The notes below the pieces were generated by a model. That model was not told the DNA's origin and did no database searches. It saw nothing but the letters and a program-made list of their open reading frames with translations. This document shows positions 1-8,791 of a stretch of DNA of 64,000 nt, one piece after another. This DNA comes from Aliiroseovarius crassostreae (GTDB lineage Bacteria; Pseudomonadota; Alphaproteobacteria; Rhodobacterales; Rhodobacteraceae): NCBI RefSeq assembly GCF_001307765.1, contig NZ_LKBA01000004.1:434001-498000 (forward strand), written 5' to 3'. Position numbers and translations under genes: made by a program. Within the stretch, counting starts at the first letter, position 1; each line of letters starts with the position of its first letter.

Positions 1-376
1 GAAAGGCCGCCTGAGCAATGACGGACAGGGGCCGGTGGTTGTGACCGTGATGGATAAAACCCGTCTCGCGGATTATCAGGCGATGGTTGGAGAGCTGCGT
101 CAGGCTGGCATCCGTGCCGAGGTCTATCTGGGCAATCCGAAAAACTTCGGCAACCAGTTGAAATATGCCGACAAGCGCAACTCACCAGTCGCGATCATCG
201 CAGGTAGTGATGAATTTGATGCGGGCAAGATCCAGATCAAGGATCTGGTTCTGGGGGCCAAAATCGCCGAAAGCGCCACGCTTGAGGAATGGAAGGAACG
301 CCCGAGCCAGTTCGAATGCGCGCGCGCCGATATGGTTGCCAAAGTGCGCGAAATCCTTGAGGCCGACAATGGATAA
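1..376 (+). CDS. hisS: Histidyl-tRNA synthetase, C-terminal part (5' end outside window)
   Basis: The frame is open from base 2 to a TAA at 374-376, giving about 124 C-terminal residues. The stretch has the alpha/beta fold pattern of the class IIa anticodon-binding domain of HisRS (VVVTVMDK, then a strand-helix with GIRAEVYLG and [20 protein letters not shown]), which recognises tRNA-His. Its stop overlaps the start of hisZ by 8 bp, so the two are translationally coupled. The pairing of hisS with its paralogue hisZ and then hisG supports the call. The catalytic core is not visible here. Confidence 0.93.
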   Translation, partial: KGRLSNDGQGPVVVTVMDKTRLADYQAMVGELRQAGIRAEVYLGNPKNFGNQLKYADKRNSPVAIIAGSDEFDAGKIQIKDLVLGAKIAESATLEEWKERPSQFECARADMVAKVREILEADNG

Positions 377-1463
377 AGCTCTGATCAGAGCCGAAGCCGC
401 CCGCCTGCTGGAGCTATTTGAAGGCAAGGGCGCACAGGTGATTGAAGCAGACATCCTGCAGCCCGCCGAAATCCTGCTTGACCTTTATGGCGAAGACATC
501 CGCGCGCGCGCTTATGTGACCCATGATCCGGTCCGCGGCGAGGTGATGATGCGCCCGGACTTTACCGTGCCTGTGGTGCAGATGCATATGGCCGAGGGGG
601 CGGAACCGGCCCGCTACGCCTATATGGGGGAAGTGTTTCGCGCTCAGGATGACATCACCAACCGTACCTCCGAACAGTTCCAGGTCGGCTATGAGGTGTT
701 TGACCGCGAGGCCCCCGCTGAGGCGGATGCCGAAGTGTTTGCGATCATGCAGGACGTGCTGGCGCCGCTGAACCTGCGTGCGGCCACCGGGGATCTGGGG
801 TTGTTGCTGGCTGCGGTGCGGGGGTTGAAGACCACCGACCGGCGCAAGGCCGCCCTTGAACGTCACATCTGGCGTCCCCGCCGTTTCCGCGCGCTTCTGG
901 ATCGTTTCGCGGGCCGTGCCCCAATGCCCGAAGGCCGTGCGGCCCTTCTGGCCAGAGAGCATCCGATGGATGTGGACGCCCCTCAGATCGGGTTGCGCAC
1001 CCAGTCCGAGATCGCAGCGCGTGTCGATACTTTGCGCGAAGATGCTCAGGCGGCGCCGATTTCGGCAGGAGAGGTTGAGCTGCTGGATGATCTGCTGGCC
1101 CTTCGTGAAACCACATCCAACGTATTGGAGCATCTGCGGGACATTGCCGTCGACATGCCTGCCATCGCCCCCGCCGTTGACCGGATGGAACTGCGCTGTG
1201 AGGCGTTGGTAAAGCGCGGGGTGGATATTGATCGCCTCGATTTCGAAGGCAGCTATGGCCGCACCTCGATGGAATATTACGACGGGTTCGTCTTTGGCTT
1301 TTATGCCGAGGCCCGCCCCGACCTGCAGCCGGTGGTCACCGGGGGGCGCTATGATGCGTTGACCCGTGTGCTGGGGCATCAGAACGGGGAACGCCGCGAC
1401 ATTCCCGCCGTGGGTGGCGTGATCCGCCCGGAACTGTCCCTTTTGCTGGGAGCCGCATCATGA
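369..1463 (+). CDS. hisZ: ATP phosphoribosyltransferase regulatory subunit HisZ
   Basis: This 364-residue protein is a HisRS-like paralogue lacking aminoacylation activity. It forms the regulatory subunit of the hetero-octameric short-form ATP phosphoribosyltransferase, the first step of histidine synthesis. Class II synthetase-like motifs are visible (a motif-2-like [12 protein letters not shown], and [19 protein letters not shown] near the C-terminus). The ATG at 369 lies inside the end of hisS, and the stop overlaps hisG as ATGA. It is followed by a short HisG, as expected, because only the short form needs HisZ. A longer in-frame start at 165 would sit inside hisS and is rejected. Confidence 0.93.
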   Translation: MDKALIRAEAARLLELFEGKGAQVIEADILQPAEILLDLYGEDIRARAYVTHDPVRGEVMMRPDFTVPVVQMHMAEGAEPARYAYMGEVFRAQDDITNRTSEQFQVGYEVFDREAPAEADAEVFAIMQDVLAPLNLRAATGDLGLLLAAVRGLKTTDRRKAALERHIWRPRRFRALLDRFAGRAPMPEGRAALLAREHPMDVDAPQIGLRTQSEIAARVDTLREDAQAAPISAGEVELLDDLLALRETTSNVLEHLRDIAVDMPAIAPAVDRMELRCEALVKRGVDIDRLDFEGSYGRTSMEYYDGFVFGFYAEARPDLQPVVTGGRYDALTRVLGHQNGERRDIPAVGGVIRPELSLLLGAAS

Positions 1464-2158
1464 GTGTGAAACTGGGAGTGCCCTCAAAAGGGCGCTTGAT
1501 GGAAAAGACCTTTGACTGGTTCGGCAGCCGGGGCATCGAACTTGCCCGCACCGGGTCAGACCGCGAATATGCGGCCGCGGTGCGTGGTATTGACGGCATT
1601 GAATTGGTGCTGCTGTCCGCCGGTGAAATCCCCCGCGAACTGGCCGCCGGGCGCATTCATCTGGGCGTGACCGGGACCGATCTGGTGCGTGAAAAACTGC
1701 CCAGCTGGGCCGATAAGGTGACCGAGCTCGCTCCGATGGGGTTTGGCCATGCGGACCTGATCATCGCGGTACCCAAATGCTGGGTGGATGTGAACACGTT
1801 GGATGATCTGGATGCGGTGGCAGCGCAGTTTCGCGCCAATCACGGCTTCCGCCTGCGGATCGCCACGAAATATCACCGCCTGATCCGCGATCACCTGCGT
1901 GACCACGGCGTGGCGGATTATCAACTGGTCGACAGCCAGGGGGCAACCGAAGGCACGGTGAAAAACGAAACCTCCGAAGCGGTGGCCGACATCACCTCAA
2001 CCGGCGAAACCCTGCGCGCCAACCACCTGAAGATCCTCGGCGATGGTCCGGTGCACAAAAGCCAGGCCACGTTGTTCAAGTCGCGAAAAGCCCTCTGGGA
2101 CGAAGAGGATCGGGCCACGCTCAAGACCCTGACCAGCAAGCTGGGCATCAACGGCTAA
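1460..2158 (+). CDS. hisG: ATP phosphoribosyltransferase, catalytic subunit (short form)
   Basis: A 232-residue short-form HisG, which condenses ATP and PRPP to phosphoribosyl-ATP. The N-terminus LGVPSKGRL is the family signature, followed by a two-lobed periplasmic-binding-like fold and the DSQGATEGTVKNETSEA segment near residue 155, in the PRPP-binding region. It lacks the C-terminal allosteric ACT-like domain of long HisG, which matches the adjacent hisZ. The start overlaps the hisZ stop by 4 bp (ATGA). A strong hairpin terminator follows 47 bp after the stop, so this is the last gene of the hisS-hisZ-hisG operon. Confidence 0.95.
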   Translation: MSVKLGVPSKGRLMEKTFDWFGSRGIELARTGSDREYAAAVRGIDGIELVLLSAGEIPRELAAGRIHLGVTGTDLVREKLPSWADKVTELAPMGFGHADLIIAVPKCWVDVNTLDDLDAVAAQFRANHGFRLRIATKYHRLIRDHLRDHGVADYQLVDSQGATEGTVKNETSEAVADITSTGETLRANHLKILGDGPVHKSQATLFKSRKALWDEEDRATLKTLTSKLGING

Positions 2159-2204
2159 ACGGGCGACACACGCAAAACGTCCTTCCGAAGAGGACAGATC
2201 TTGG

Positions 2205-2235
2205 AAAGGCGGCCAGTCACCGGGCCGCCTTTTTT
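2205..2235 (+). terminator. Rho-independent terminator after hisG
   Basis: A perfect 10-bp stem (AAAGGCGGCC with GGCCGCCTTT) spans 2205-2214 and 2223-2232 with an 8-nt loop and a run of T through 2235. It lies just downstream of hisG in the direction of transcription. Confidence 0.85.
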
Positions 2236-2360
2236 ACGACCACCTGTTTCCCGAGCACCGCTTTGCCAAAGCCGCCTTGCCCCAGACTGCGCCACTCGGG
2301 GCGCACGGATTACCACCAGACGACACCACCCCCACATGTGAAAAGGACGCGGAAATCCCG

Positions 2361-2418
2361 CGCCCTCTTCCTCTTGCCAAAAATATCCCGGGGGTCCGGG
2401 GGCCGCGCCCCCGGCCTG
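2361..2418 (+). repeat. Intergenic palindromic repeat element, copy 1
   Basis: One of six related copies in the host part of the window. The pattern is CCTCTTCCTCTTGCCAAAAATATCCC, a G-rich arm, then a GC palindrome (here GGGGGCCGCGCCCCC). It lies between the convergent hisG and trpS genes. The AT core AAATATCCC followed by a GC-rich hairpin is the shared feature. A role as a bidirectional terminator or transcript stabiliser is inference. Confidence 0.6.
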
Positions 2419-2423
2419 ACCAT

Positions 2424-3449
2424 TTACCGTTTGCGTGAGCGCAGGAACCCGGTGATGTCATAGGCTTTCTCAAGGATCGGCTGGGCAATCGCCTCGGCCT
2501 TATCCGCACCATCGCCAAGAATGCGGTCGATCTCCCCCTTGTCATTCATCAGCCGCGCCATTTCAGCCGAAATCGGCGCAAGCTTTTCGACCGCCAGATC
2601 GGCCAATGCAGGTTTGAACCGGCCCCAACCAGCCCCGGTGAACTCTGAAATCACCGCTTCCGGGCTCGCATCCGACAGGCTCGCATAAATCTCGACCAGG
2701 TTGCGGGCCTCTGGACGGTCCTTCAACCCTTCCAGCGTATCGGGCAGCGGCTCCGGATCGGTCTTGGCCTTCTTGAACTTCTTCGCAATCGTGTCCGCAT
2801 CATCGGTCATGTTGATGCGCTCCATGTCACTTTCGCCGGATTTCGACATTTTCTTCGATCCGTCCCGCAGGTTCATCACCCGCGTGGCTGGGCCATCAAT
2901 GATCGGCTCGGGCGAGGGGAAGAACTCCCCGGCCTTGAAGTCATGGTTGAATTTCTGCGCAATATCGCGTGTCAGCTCCACATGCTGCTTCTGATCCTCA
3001 CCCACCGGCACATGGGTGGCGTGATAAAGCAGAATATCCGCCGCCATCAGCGACGGGTAGGCGTAAAGGCCAAGTGAGACCTTCTCGGCATTCTTGCCCG
3101 CCTTGTCCTTGAACTGGGTCATCCGGTTCATCCAGCCAACCCGCGCCACGCAGTTGAAAAGCCAGGCCAGCTCTGCATGGGCCGAAACCTGCGACTGGTT
3201 GAACAGGATCGACTGGGTCGGATCAATGCCCGCCGCCAGATAGCCCGCGGCCACCTCGCGGGTGGCATCGGTCAGTTCTGCCGGATCCTGCCAGACGGTG
3301 ATCGCATGCAAATCCACCACGCAATAGATGGTTTCATATGCCTGCCCCTGCATGTCGACGAACCGTTTGATCGCGCCAAGGTAATTGCCCAGCGTCAGAC
3401 CGCCCGATGGTTTGATGCCCGAGAAAACGCGCGGCGTATGTGTGGTCAT
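2424..3449 (-). CDS. trpS: Tryptophanyl-tRNA synthetase
   Basis: A 341-residue class I aminoacyl-tRNA synthetase that charges tRNA-Trp. The HIGH-equivalent motif appears as [12 protein letters not shown] (residues 14-25) and the KMSKS loop is intact at residues 200-204. Length is typical for bacterial TrpRS. The ATG at 3449 is preceded by GGAG. It lies on the same strand as glnD and murJ but is separated from murJ by the oppositely oriented rhomboid-like gene. In related genomes these genes are also close together. Confidence 0.96.
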   Translation of the reverse strand: MTTHTPRVFSGIKPSGGLTLGNYLGAIKRFVDMQGQAYETIYCVVDLHAITVWQDPAELTDATREVAAGYLAAGIDPTQSILFNQSQVSAHAELAWLFNCVARVGWMNRMTQFKDKAGKNAEKVSLGLYAYPSLMAADILLYHATHVPVGEDQKQHVELTRDIAQKFNHDFKAGEFFPSPEPIIDGPATRVMNLRDGSKKMSKSGESDMERINMTDDADTIAKKFKKAKTDPEPLPDTLEGLKDRPEARNLVEIYASLSDASPEAVISEFTGAGWGRFKPALADLAVEKLAPISAEMARLMNDKGEIDRILGDGADKAEAIAQPILEKAYDITGFLRSRKR

Positions 3450-3554
3450 GAGGGTGCTCCGTTTGAAGGATCTGGATTTTCCGTGCCCCCTCGCTTACCC
3501 ATGCTCCAGGGCCACGTCAAGAAGCCCCCCTTTGTGTAGCACCGATCAAGGCAG

Positions 3555-4289
3555 ATGAGCATGAATGCGACCCCGAAGAGAACCGACGAGACGCGCGATC
3601 CCCCCCACGATACCCCTCCTGGCCCCGCAGTAAATCCGCTGCCCCCCGTGGTGATTGCCCTGACCGTCTTCATGATCGGGATCGAAATCCTGTTTGCCGC
3701 AGGCAGTTCCGGTCTTATCGGCGGTCCCGAGGCACTTGGCTGGCGTATTTCTGCAATCGAAGACTGGGGCTTTCGCGCGCCCCTGTTCAGCTGGATGCTT
3801 GAGCGCGGCGATTTCCCACTGCGCGATCTCGCCCGCTTCGTGACCTATCCGTTCCTGCATCTCAGCTTTCAGCACCTCCTGTTTGTGCTGGTCTTCCTGC
3901 TGGCGCTTGGGAAAATGGTGGGTGAGGTCTTCTCGGCCCCCGCCTTCCTTGCGGTTTTCTTTGGATCCTCCATCGCGGGCGCACTTGCCTATTGGGCGGT
4001 GTGGGACAGCGCCATTGTGCTTTATGGCGGCTACCCCGCAGTCTATGGCCTGATCGGGGCCTATACTTTCCTGATCTGGACCAGGCTCGCCCTTACCGGC
4101 GGCAACCAGATACAGGCGTTCAGCCTGATTGGCTTTCTCCTGGGGATCCAGCTCATCTTTGGCCTTCTGTTTGGCGGTGGCATCGACTGGGTGGCTGAGC
4201 TTGGCGGCTTCTTTGCCGGTTTCGGCCTGTCGTTCCTTGTCAGCCCCGGTGGCTGGCGGCGCGTGTTGATGCGCCTGAGGCAGCGCTGA
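3555..4289 (+). CDS. Rhomboid-family membrane protein lacking catalytic residues (pseudo-rhomboid)
   Basis: A 244-residue polytopic membrane protein with about six hydrophobic segments. It aligns with rhomboid proteases: FLHLSFQHLLF matches the conserved TM2 block, GGYPAVYGLIG matches the GxSGxxxxLxG block, and AELGGFFAG matches the AHxxG block. However, the catalytic Ser position is Tyr160 (with Pro161 after it), the catalytic His position is Glu215 and the oxyanion Asn position is Val111. It is therefore predicted to be proteolytically inactive, like iRhom/derlin-type members. The first 25 residues are proline-rich and cytoplasmic. Automated pipelines would probably call it a serine protease; the residues argue against that. 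Confidence 0.8.
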   Translation: MSMNATPKRTDETRDPPHDTPPGPAVNPLPPVVIALTVFMIGIEILFAAGSSGLIGGPEALGWRISAIEDWGFRAPLFSWMLERGDFPLRDLARFVTYPFLHLSFQHLLFVLVFLLALGKMVGEVFSAPAFLAVFFGSSIAGALAYWAVWDSAIVLYGGYPAVYGLIGAYTFLIWTRLALTGGNQIQAFSLIGFLLGIQLIFGLLFGGGIDWVAELGGFFAGFGLSFLVSPGGWRRVLMRLRQR

Positions 4290-4298
4290 CCCGCCCGC

Positions 4299-4364
4299 CC
4301 CCCTTTTTTCTTGTTAAAAATATCCTGGGGTGAGGGCGAAGCCCGAGGGGCAACGCCCCTTACC
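4299..4364 (+). repeat. Intergenic palindromic repeat element, copy 2
   Basis: Forward-oriented copy: T-run, TTGTTAAAAATATCCTGGGGTGAG, an imperfect GGCGAAGCC arm, then AGGGGCAACGCCCCTT. It lies between the convergent rhomboid-like gene and murJ. The terminal palindrome AGGGGC/GCCCCT is shared with the other copies. Confidence 0.65.
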
Positions 4365-4396
4365 CGCATTGGGATCCCTGACCCTGCTTGAGCCTG

Positions 4397-5941
4397 TCAG
4401 CCGCCGCGCCGGAAGGCCGCTTTCAGCTCGTGTGGGTAAAACGCGCCCAGCATACGTCCGAAAAGGAAGTAGCTGACCATCCCAATCGCAATCAGCATAA
4501 GCAAGGCAAGATACCGCCAGCCGGGCGCAGCAAGGGCAGGGCCGAGCACAAGGCAGGACATCCAGAGCACACCCCCCATGGCAATCGCGGCAAAGCCAAT
4601 ACGCCAGATCCGGCGGCGAAAACGGGCGTCAAACCGGGCGACCTCGCCAAAACGCCGACCGCCCAGCATCAAAAGCACCGCCATGAACCAGCCGGCAATC
4701 GTGGTGGCAATCGCCGGGGCAACCCAGCCAAGCACCGGGGCCAGCCCGATGGCCAGCACCGCGTTTACCCCCATCGACCATAGCGCATAACGAAAGGGGG
4801 TTCGGGTGTCCTCGCGGGCATAAAACAGCGGTTGCAGGAATTTCTGCAAAACAAATGAGGGCAGGCCGAGCCCGTAGATCGCCACAGCCATCGCAATGGC
4901 CGCCGTGTCATCCGCACCGGTCTGTCCGCGCTCAAACAGGACGGAAACAAGCGGCAGGGGCATGACAATCAGCGCCACGGCGGCCGGGATGGTCAAGGCG
5001 AGAGAGATCTCACCTGCCCGCGAAAAGGCGGCCCGGGCCCCGTCCTGATCATCGGCTTTCAGGCGCCGGGCAAGATCCGGCAACAGCACGATACCGACCG
5101 CAATCCCCACCACGCCAAGGGGCAGCTGGTAAAGCCGGTCAGCGGCGTAAAGCCAGCCCACGGCCTTTTCGAAATTCGATGCCACCTGCTGCCCGACCAG
5201 AAGATTGATCTGCATCACCCCCCCGGAGAGCGCCGCAGGGATGGCCACCACAACCAGGTTTTTCATTTCCGGTGTCCAGCGCGGGCGGCCGGGCCTGATC
5301 GAGATCCCGGCGCGGGCTGTTGCCACCCAGACGATGGCCAGCTGCACGATGCCTGCCGCCGGCACCATCCAGACCACCAACCAGATCACCTCTCCGCCCA
5401 GAAGCGCCCCGGCAAGCATCGCCCCGATCACCAGGATGTTCAGAAAGACCGGCGCGGCGGCCGCGGCGGCAAAACGACCAGTGGCATTGAGCACACCGGA
5501 ACACAGCGCCGCGAGCGAGATGAACAGGATATAGGGGAACATCACCCGACCATAGCCAACCGTCAGGTCGAAACTTTCGGTTCCGGCAAACCCACCGGCA
5601 ACCGCCCAGACCAGCGCAGGCATGAACAACAGCGCAAGCCCGGTGAGCAGCATCAGCACAAACAAAAGCCCGCTCATCGCCTGCGAGGCAAATCCGCCCG
5701 GATCATCGTCCGCTTCGTAGCGTTTGGAAAACATCGGCACGAAGGCTGCGTTAAATGCGCCTTCGGCAAAGAAACGGCGAAACATGTTGGGCAGTCGAAA
5801 CGCGGCGACAAAAGCATCAAGCACCGGGCCGGGGCCGATATAAGCCAGCAGGAATACCTCGCGCACAAGGCCCAGAACGCGGCTCATCAGGGTCCAGAAC
5901 CCGACGGTCAGAACCCCGGAGATCAATCGGATCGGTTTCAT
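4397..5941 (-). CDS. murJ: Lipid II flippase MurJ
   Basis: A 514-residue MOP-superfamily integral membrane protein with about 14 hydrophobic segments. It flips the peptidoglycan precursor lipid II across the inner membrane. The N-terminus has the family pattern (TLMSRVLGLVREV, then LPNMFRRFFAEGAFNAAFVP), including the conserved Arg-rich loop and the AEGA motif. The ATG at 5941 is the third of three ATGs in an 11-bp tandem repeat, and only this one is in frame. It lies downstream of glnD on the same strand with a short repetitive spacer, so the two are probably cotranscribed. Confidence 0.95.
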   Translation of the reverse strand: MKPIRLISGVLTVGFWTLMSRVLGLVREVFLLAYIGPGPVLDAFVAAFRLPNMFRRFFAEGAFNAAFVPMFSKRYEADDDPGGFASQAMSGLLFVLMLLTGLALLFMPALVWAVAGGFAGTESFDLTVGYGRVMFPYILFISLAALCSGVLNATGRFAAAAAAPVFLNILVIGAMLAGALLGGEVIWLVVWMVPAAGIVQLAIVWVATARAGISIRPGRPRWTPEMKNLVVVAIPAALSGGVMQINLLVGQQVASNFEKAVGWLYAADRLYQLPLGVVGIAVGIVLLPDLARRLKADDQDGARAAFSRAGEISLALTIPAAVALIVMPLPLVSVLFERGQTGADDTAAIAMAVAIYGLGLPSFVLQKFLQPLFYAREDTRTPFRYALWSMGVNAVLAIGLAPVLGWVAPAIATTIAGWFMAVLLMLGGRRFGEVARFDARFRRRIWRIGFAAIAMGGVLWMSCLVLGPALAAPGWRYLALLMLIAIGMVSYFLFGRMLGAFYPHELKAAFRRGG

Positions 5942-5948
5942 TCCAGTT

Positions 5949-6011
5949 TCATTCCAGTTTCATGCCTGTCTTCATGCCCGCCTTGATGCCCACCTTCATG
6001 CCCGGTCTCAT
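5949..6011 (-). other. Repetitive 20-codon mini-ORF and tandem repeats between glnD and murJ
   Basis: The minus strand carries an ATG overlapping the glnD stop (ATGA), followed by four degenerate 12-bp units of the form GGCATGAAGNNN. These encode a GMKxG-type repeat and end in a TGA at 5951-5949. Two 11-bp ATGAAACTGGA units then lead into the murJ ATG. The reading frame is visible; whether it is translated is unknown. It could couple murJ translation to glnD, or simply be a microsatellite-like expansion. Confidence 0.35.
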
Positions 6012-8791
6012 GATTGTGCCCGCTCAGCCGCGCGTTCGATCGCCTCGCGCAGTCGTTTCTCCAGGGTTTGCTGCTTGCTTTCCGCGTGGAATTTCAGCCC
6101 GAACATGTCTTTGACATAGAAGCTGTCGACCACCTGTTCCCCATAGGTCGCGATCACGGCCGAGGCGATATAGACGTTGGAATTGGCGAGGGTCCGGGTG
6201 AGGTCGTACAGCAGTCCGGGCCGGTCGCGCGTATCCACTTCGATGATCGTGTAGATCTCGGACCCCTCATTGTCGAAGGTGATTGTCGTGGGCACCTTGA
6301 AGGCGCGTTCCCGTTTCTTGATCTTGTCGCGCCCGGCTATGGCTTCGGTTGCCACGACCTCGCCTTTCAGCACCTTGTCGACCATTTTGATCAGCCGCGC
6401 TTTTTTCGAGACGTCAAACGGGCCGCCATCGGTATCCTGCACCCAGAAACAGGCGGTGGCATAGCCATCGTTTGAGGTATAGGTGCGCGCATCCACGATA
6501 TTGGCGCCCACCAGCGTCAGGGCGCCGGCAAGGCGTGAAAAGATCCCCGGATGATCGGCCAGAACGTAATAGACCCGGGTCACATCCCGGTCGTGATCCG
6601 GCTCCAGCTCAACCCGCACCTCGTCATCGCCAATCCCCCGCAGCATCTGGGCAAACACCGTATGAGCGGTGACATGCAGCCCCTGCCAATAGGCGTCATA
6701 ATGGCGTTTGGTCTCGCGTTTGAGGTCCTTTGGATCCCAATCCGACAGCGCCTCGCGCAGGGCCCGTTTGGCTTCGGCGCCACGGTTCTCGCGGCTCAGC
6801 TCTTCCATCCCGCCTTCCAGCACCCGGTGGGTCTGGTTGTAAAGGGTGCGGATCAGCGTGGCTTTCCAGTTGTTCCAGGTGTCCGGGCCAACGCCGCGAA
6901 TGTCGCAGACGGTCAGGACGGTCAGCAGGTTCAGGCGCCGGACCGACCGCACCGCCTTGGCAAAGTCGCGCACCGTGCGTGGGTCGGCAATGTCGCGTTT
7001 CTGCGCCATATCGGACATGAGAAGGTGATAGCGCACCAGCCATTCCACCGTTTCGCATTCCTTGGCGGTCAGCCCCAGACGCGGGGCCACCTTGCGGGCA
7101 ATCTGAGCGCCCAGCACCGAATGGTCCTGCGGGCGCCCCTTGCCGATATCATGCAGCAGCATCGCCACCATCAGCGTCTTGCGGTTGACGCCTTTGTTGA
7201 TGATTTCCGAACTGATCGGCAGCTCGTTTTCCAGCTCGTGGCGTTCGATCCGGGCAAAGTTGGAGATCACCTGAATGGTGTGCTCGTCCACCGTATAGGA
7301 ATGATACATGTTGAACTGCATCATCGCCACGATCGGTTCAAACTCCGGGATGAATGCCGCCAGAACGCCCAGCTCGTTCATGCGTCGTAACGCGCGTTCA
7401 GGGTTTCCGTGTTTCAACAGCAGGTCGAGGAAAATCCGGGTCGCTTCCTTGTCGGCGCGCATCTCGTCGTCGATCAGGTGCAGGTTGGCTGACACCAGCC
7501 GCATCGCGTCCGGATGGATCAGCATACCGGTGCGCAGCCCCTCTTCGAACAGGCGCAACAGGTTCAGCTTGTCGGACAGGAAGCTGACGGGTTTGGCCAC
7601 ATCCAGCCGCCCCTGATTGACAACAAACCCGGATTTGACCTTTTTGCGCCGTTTCAGAAACCGCATCAGGGCGGGCTCCTGCTTCAGGTGCTGCGCCTCA
7701 AGCGCGGTCAGGAAGATGCGGGTCAGCTCCCCCACCTGGGTGGCATGGCGGAAATAGGTCTGCATGAAATGCTCAACCCCGCGCCGGCCATCCTTGTCCC
7801 GAAATCCAAGCCGCTCGGCAATCTCGACCTGCAGATCAAAGGTGATCTGTTCGGTGGGGCGTCCGGTCAGAAGGTGCAGCTGGCAGCGGGTGGCCCAAAG
7901 GAACTCATCCGCGCTGCGAAACGTGTCATATTCCTCTTCCGTGAAAACACCCAGCCCGACAAGATCGGACGTGTCCACAACCCGGTGCTGATATTTCGCA
8001 ACCCAGTAAAGCGTCTGCAGATCGCGCAGCCCGCCCTTGCCCTCTTTCACATTGGGTTCCACAACGTAACGCTGCCCGCCCTGTTTCTTGTGACGGGCGT
8101 CGCGCTCGGCAAGCTTGCCTTCGATGAATTCCGGCAAAGTGCCCTTGAAAAGCTCCGACCAGAGGCGGTCGGTCAATTCGCCCGCCAGCGCCGCGTCGCC
8201 ACAGATGGCGCGCTGTTCCAGCAGGGCGGTGCGGATGGTGATATCTTCGCGCCCCAGCCGCAGGCAGTCGTCGATGGTGCGCGCGGAATGGCCCACTTTC
8301 AGGCGCAGGTCCCACAGCATGTAAAGCATGCTTTCGATCACGCTTTCGGCCCAGGCGGTGATTTTGTAGGGCGTCAGGAACAACAGATCCACGTCGGATT
8401 GCGGCGCCATCTCGCCGCGCCCATAGCCGCCCACCGCGCAGACAGCCATACGTTCCGATGCGGTGGGGGTTTGCAGCCGGTGCAGCACTTCGGTGGCCAC
8501 GCGGAACACGGTGCGCACGATCCCGTCGGTCAGGTGGGCGTAAGAGGCGGTGGCGGCATAGGCGGCAAAGGGGTTTTTTTCCAACGCCGCCGCAATGGAT
8601 TTCCTGCCGTCCTTCATCGCGATACGCAGCGCGGCAACGGTCAGCTTGCGCCGCTCTGCATCGTCTTTTGCCTCCTTCAGCGCAGGAACAAGATCCCCCC
8701 ACAGCGCCGCCGCGTCAAAAATCGCGGCGGGCGGGCAGATCAACTGATCTGTCTGGGCATATGGCAGGGCAGCGGGCTCAGAAACCAGCAC
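6008..8791 (-). CDS. glnD: Bifunctional uridylyltransferase/uridylyl-removing enzyme (PII sensor)
   Basis: About 927 residues from the GTG at 8791. The enzyme senses glutamine and adds or removes UMP on PII proteins. Domains in order are a nucleotidyltransferase (GGYGRGEMAPQSDVDLLFL, residues about 121-139, with the catalytic GxGxxxxxSDxD pattern), a PII-uridylyltransferase helical domain, an HD hydrolase domain (AMLLHDIGKG) and two C-terminal ACT domains (VYYVLADHPGIFSRLAGAL and a second starting TIIEVDTRDRPGLLYDLT). The frame stays open to 8914, but that would overlap the upstream lipoprotein gene by 137 bp; the GTG gives a 14-bp overlap. TTG at 8743 is another possibility. The start is uncertain, the identity is not. 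Confidence 0.93.
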   Translation of the reverse strand: MLVSEPAALPYAQTDQLICPPAAIFDAAALWGDLVPALKEAKDDAERRKLTVAALRIAMKDGRKSIAAALEKNPFAAYAATASYAHLTDGIVRTVFRVATEVLHRLQTPTASERMAVCAVGGYGRGEMAPQSDVDLLFLTPYKITAWAESVIESMLYMLWDLRLKVGHSARTIDDCLRLGREDITIRTALLEQRAICGDAALAGELTDRLWSELFKGTLPEFIEGKLAERDARHKKQGGQRYVVEPNVKEGKGGLRDLQTLYWVAKYQHRVVDTSDLVGLGVFTEEEYDTFRSADEFLWATRCQLHLLTGRPTEQITFDLQVEIAERLGFRDKDGRRGVEHFMQTYFRHATQVGELTRIFLTALEAQHLKQEPALMRFLKRRKKVKSGFVVNQGRLDVAKPVSFLSDKLNLLRLFEEGLRTGMLIHPDAMRLVSANLHLIDDEMRADKEATRIFLDLLLKHGNPERALRRMNELGVLAAFIPEFEPIVAMMQFNMYHSYTVDEHTIQVISNFARIERHELENELPISSEIINKGVNRKTLMVAMLLHDIGKGRPQDHSVLGAQIARKVAPRLGLTAKECETVEWLVRYHLLMSDMAQKRDIADPRTVRDFAKAVRSVRRLNLLTVLTVCDIRGVGPDTWNNWKATLIRTLYNQTHRVLEGGMEELSRENRGAEAKRALREALSDWDPKDLKRETKRHYDAYWQGLHVTAHTVFAQMLRGIGDDEVRVELEPDHDRDVTRVYYVLADHPGIFSRLAGALTLVGANIVDARTYTSNDGYATACFWVQDTDGGPFDVSKKARLIKMVDKVLKGEVVATEAIAGRDKIKKRERAFKVPTTITFDNEGSEIYTIIEVDTRDRPGLLYDLTRTLANSNVYIASAVIATYGEQVVDSFYVKDMFGLKFHAESKQQTLEKRLREAIERAAERAQS

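Noticed and set aside
3555-4289. Calling the rhomboid-like gene a pseudogene
   Set aside because: The frame and membrane topology are intact; only active-site residues are replaced, which fits an inactive homologue rather than decay.
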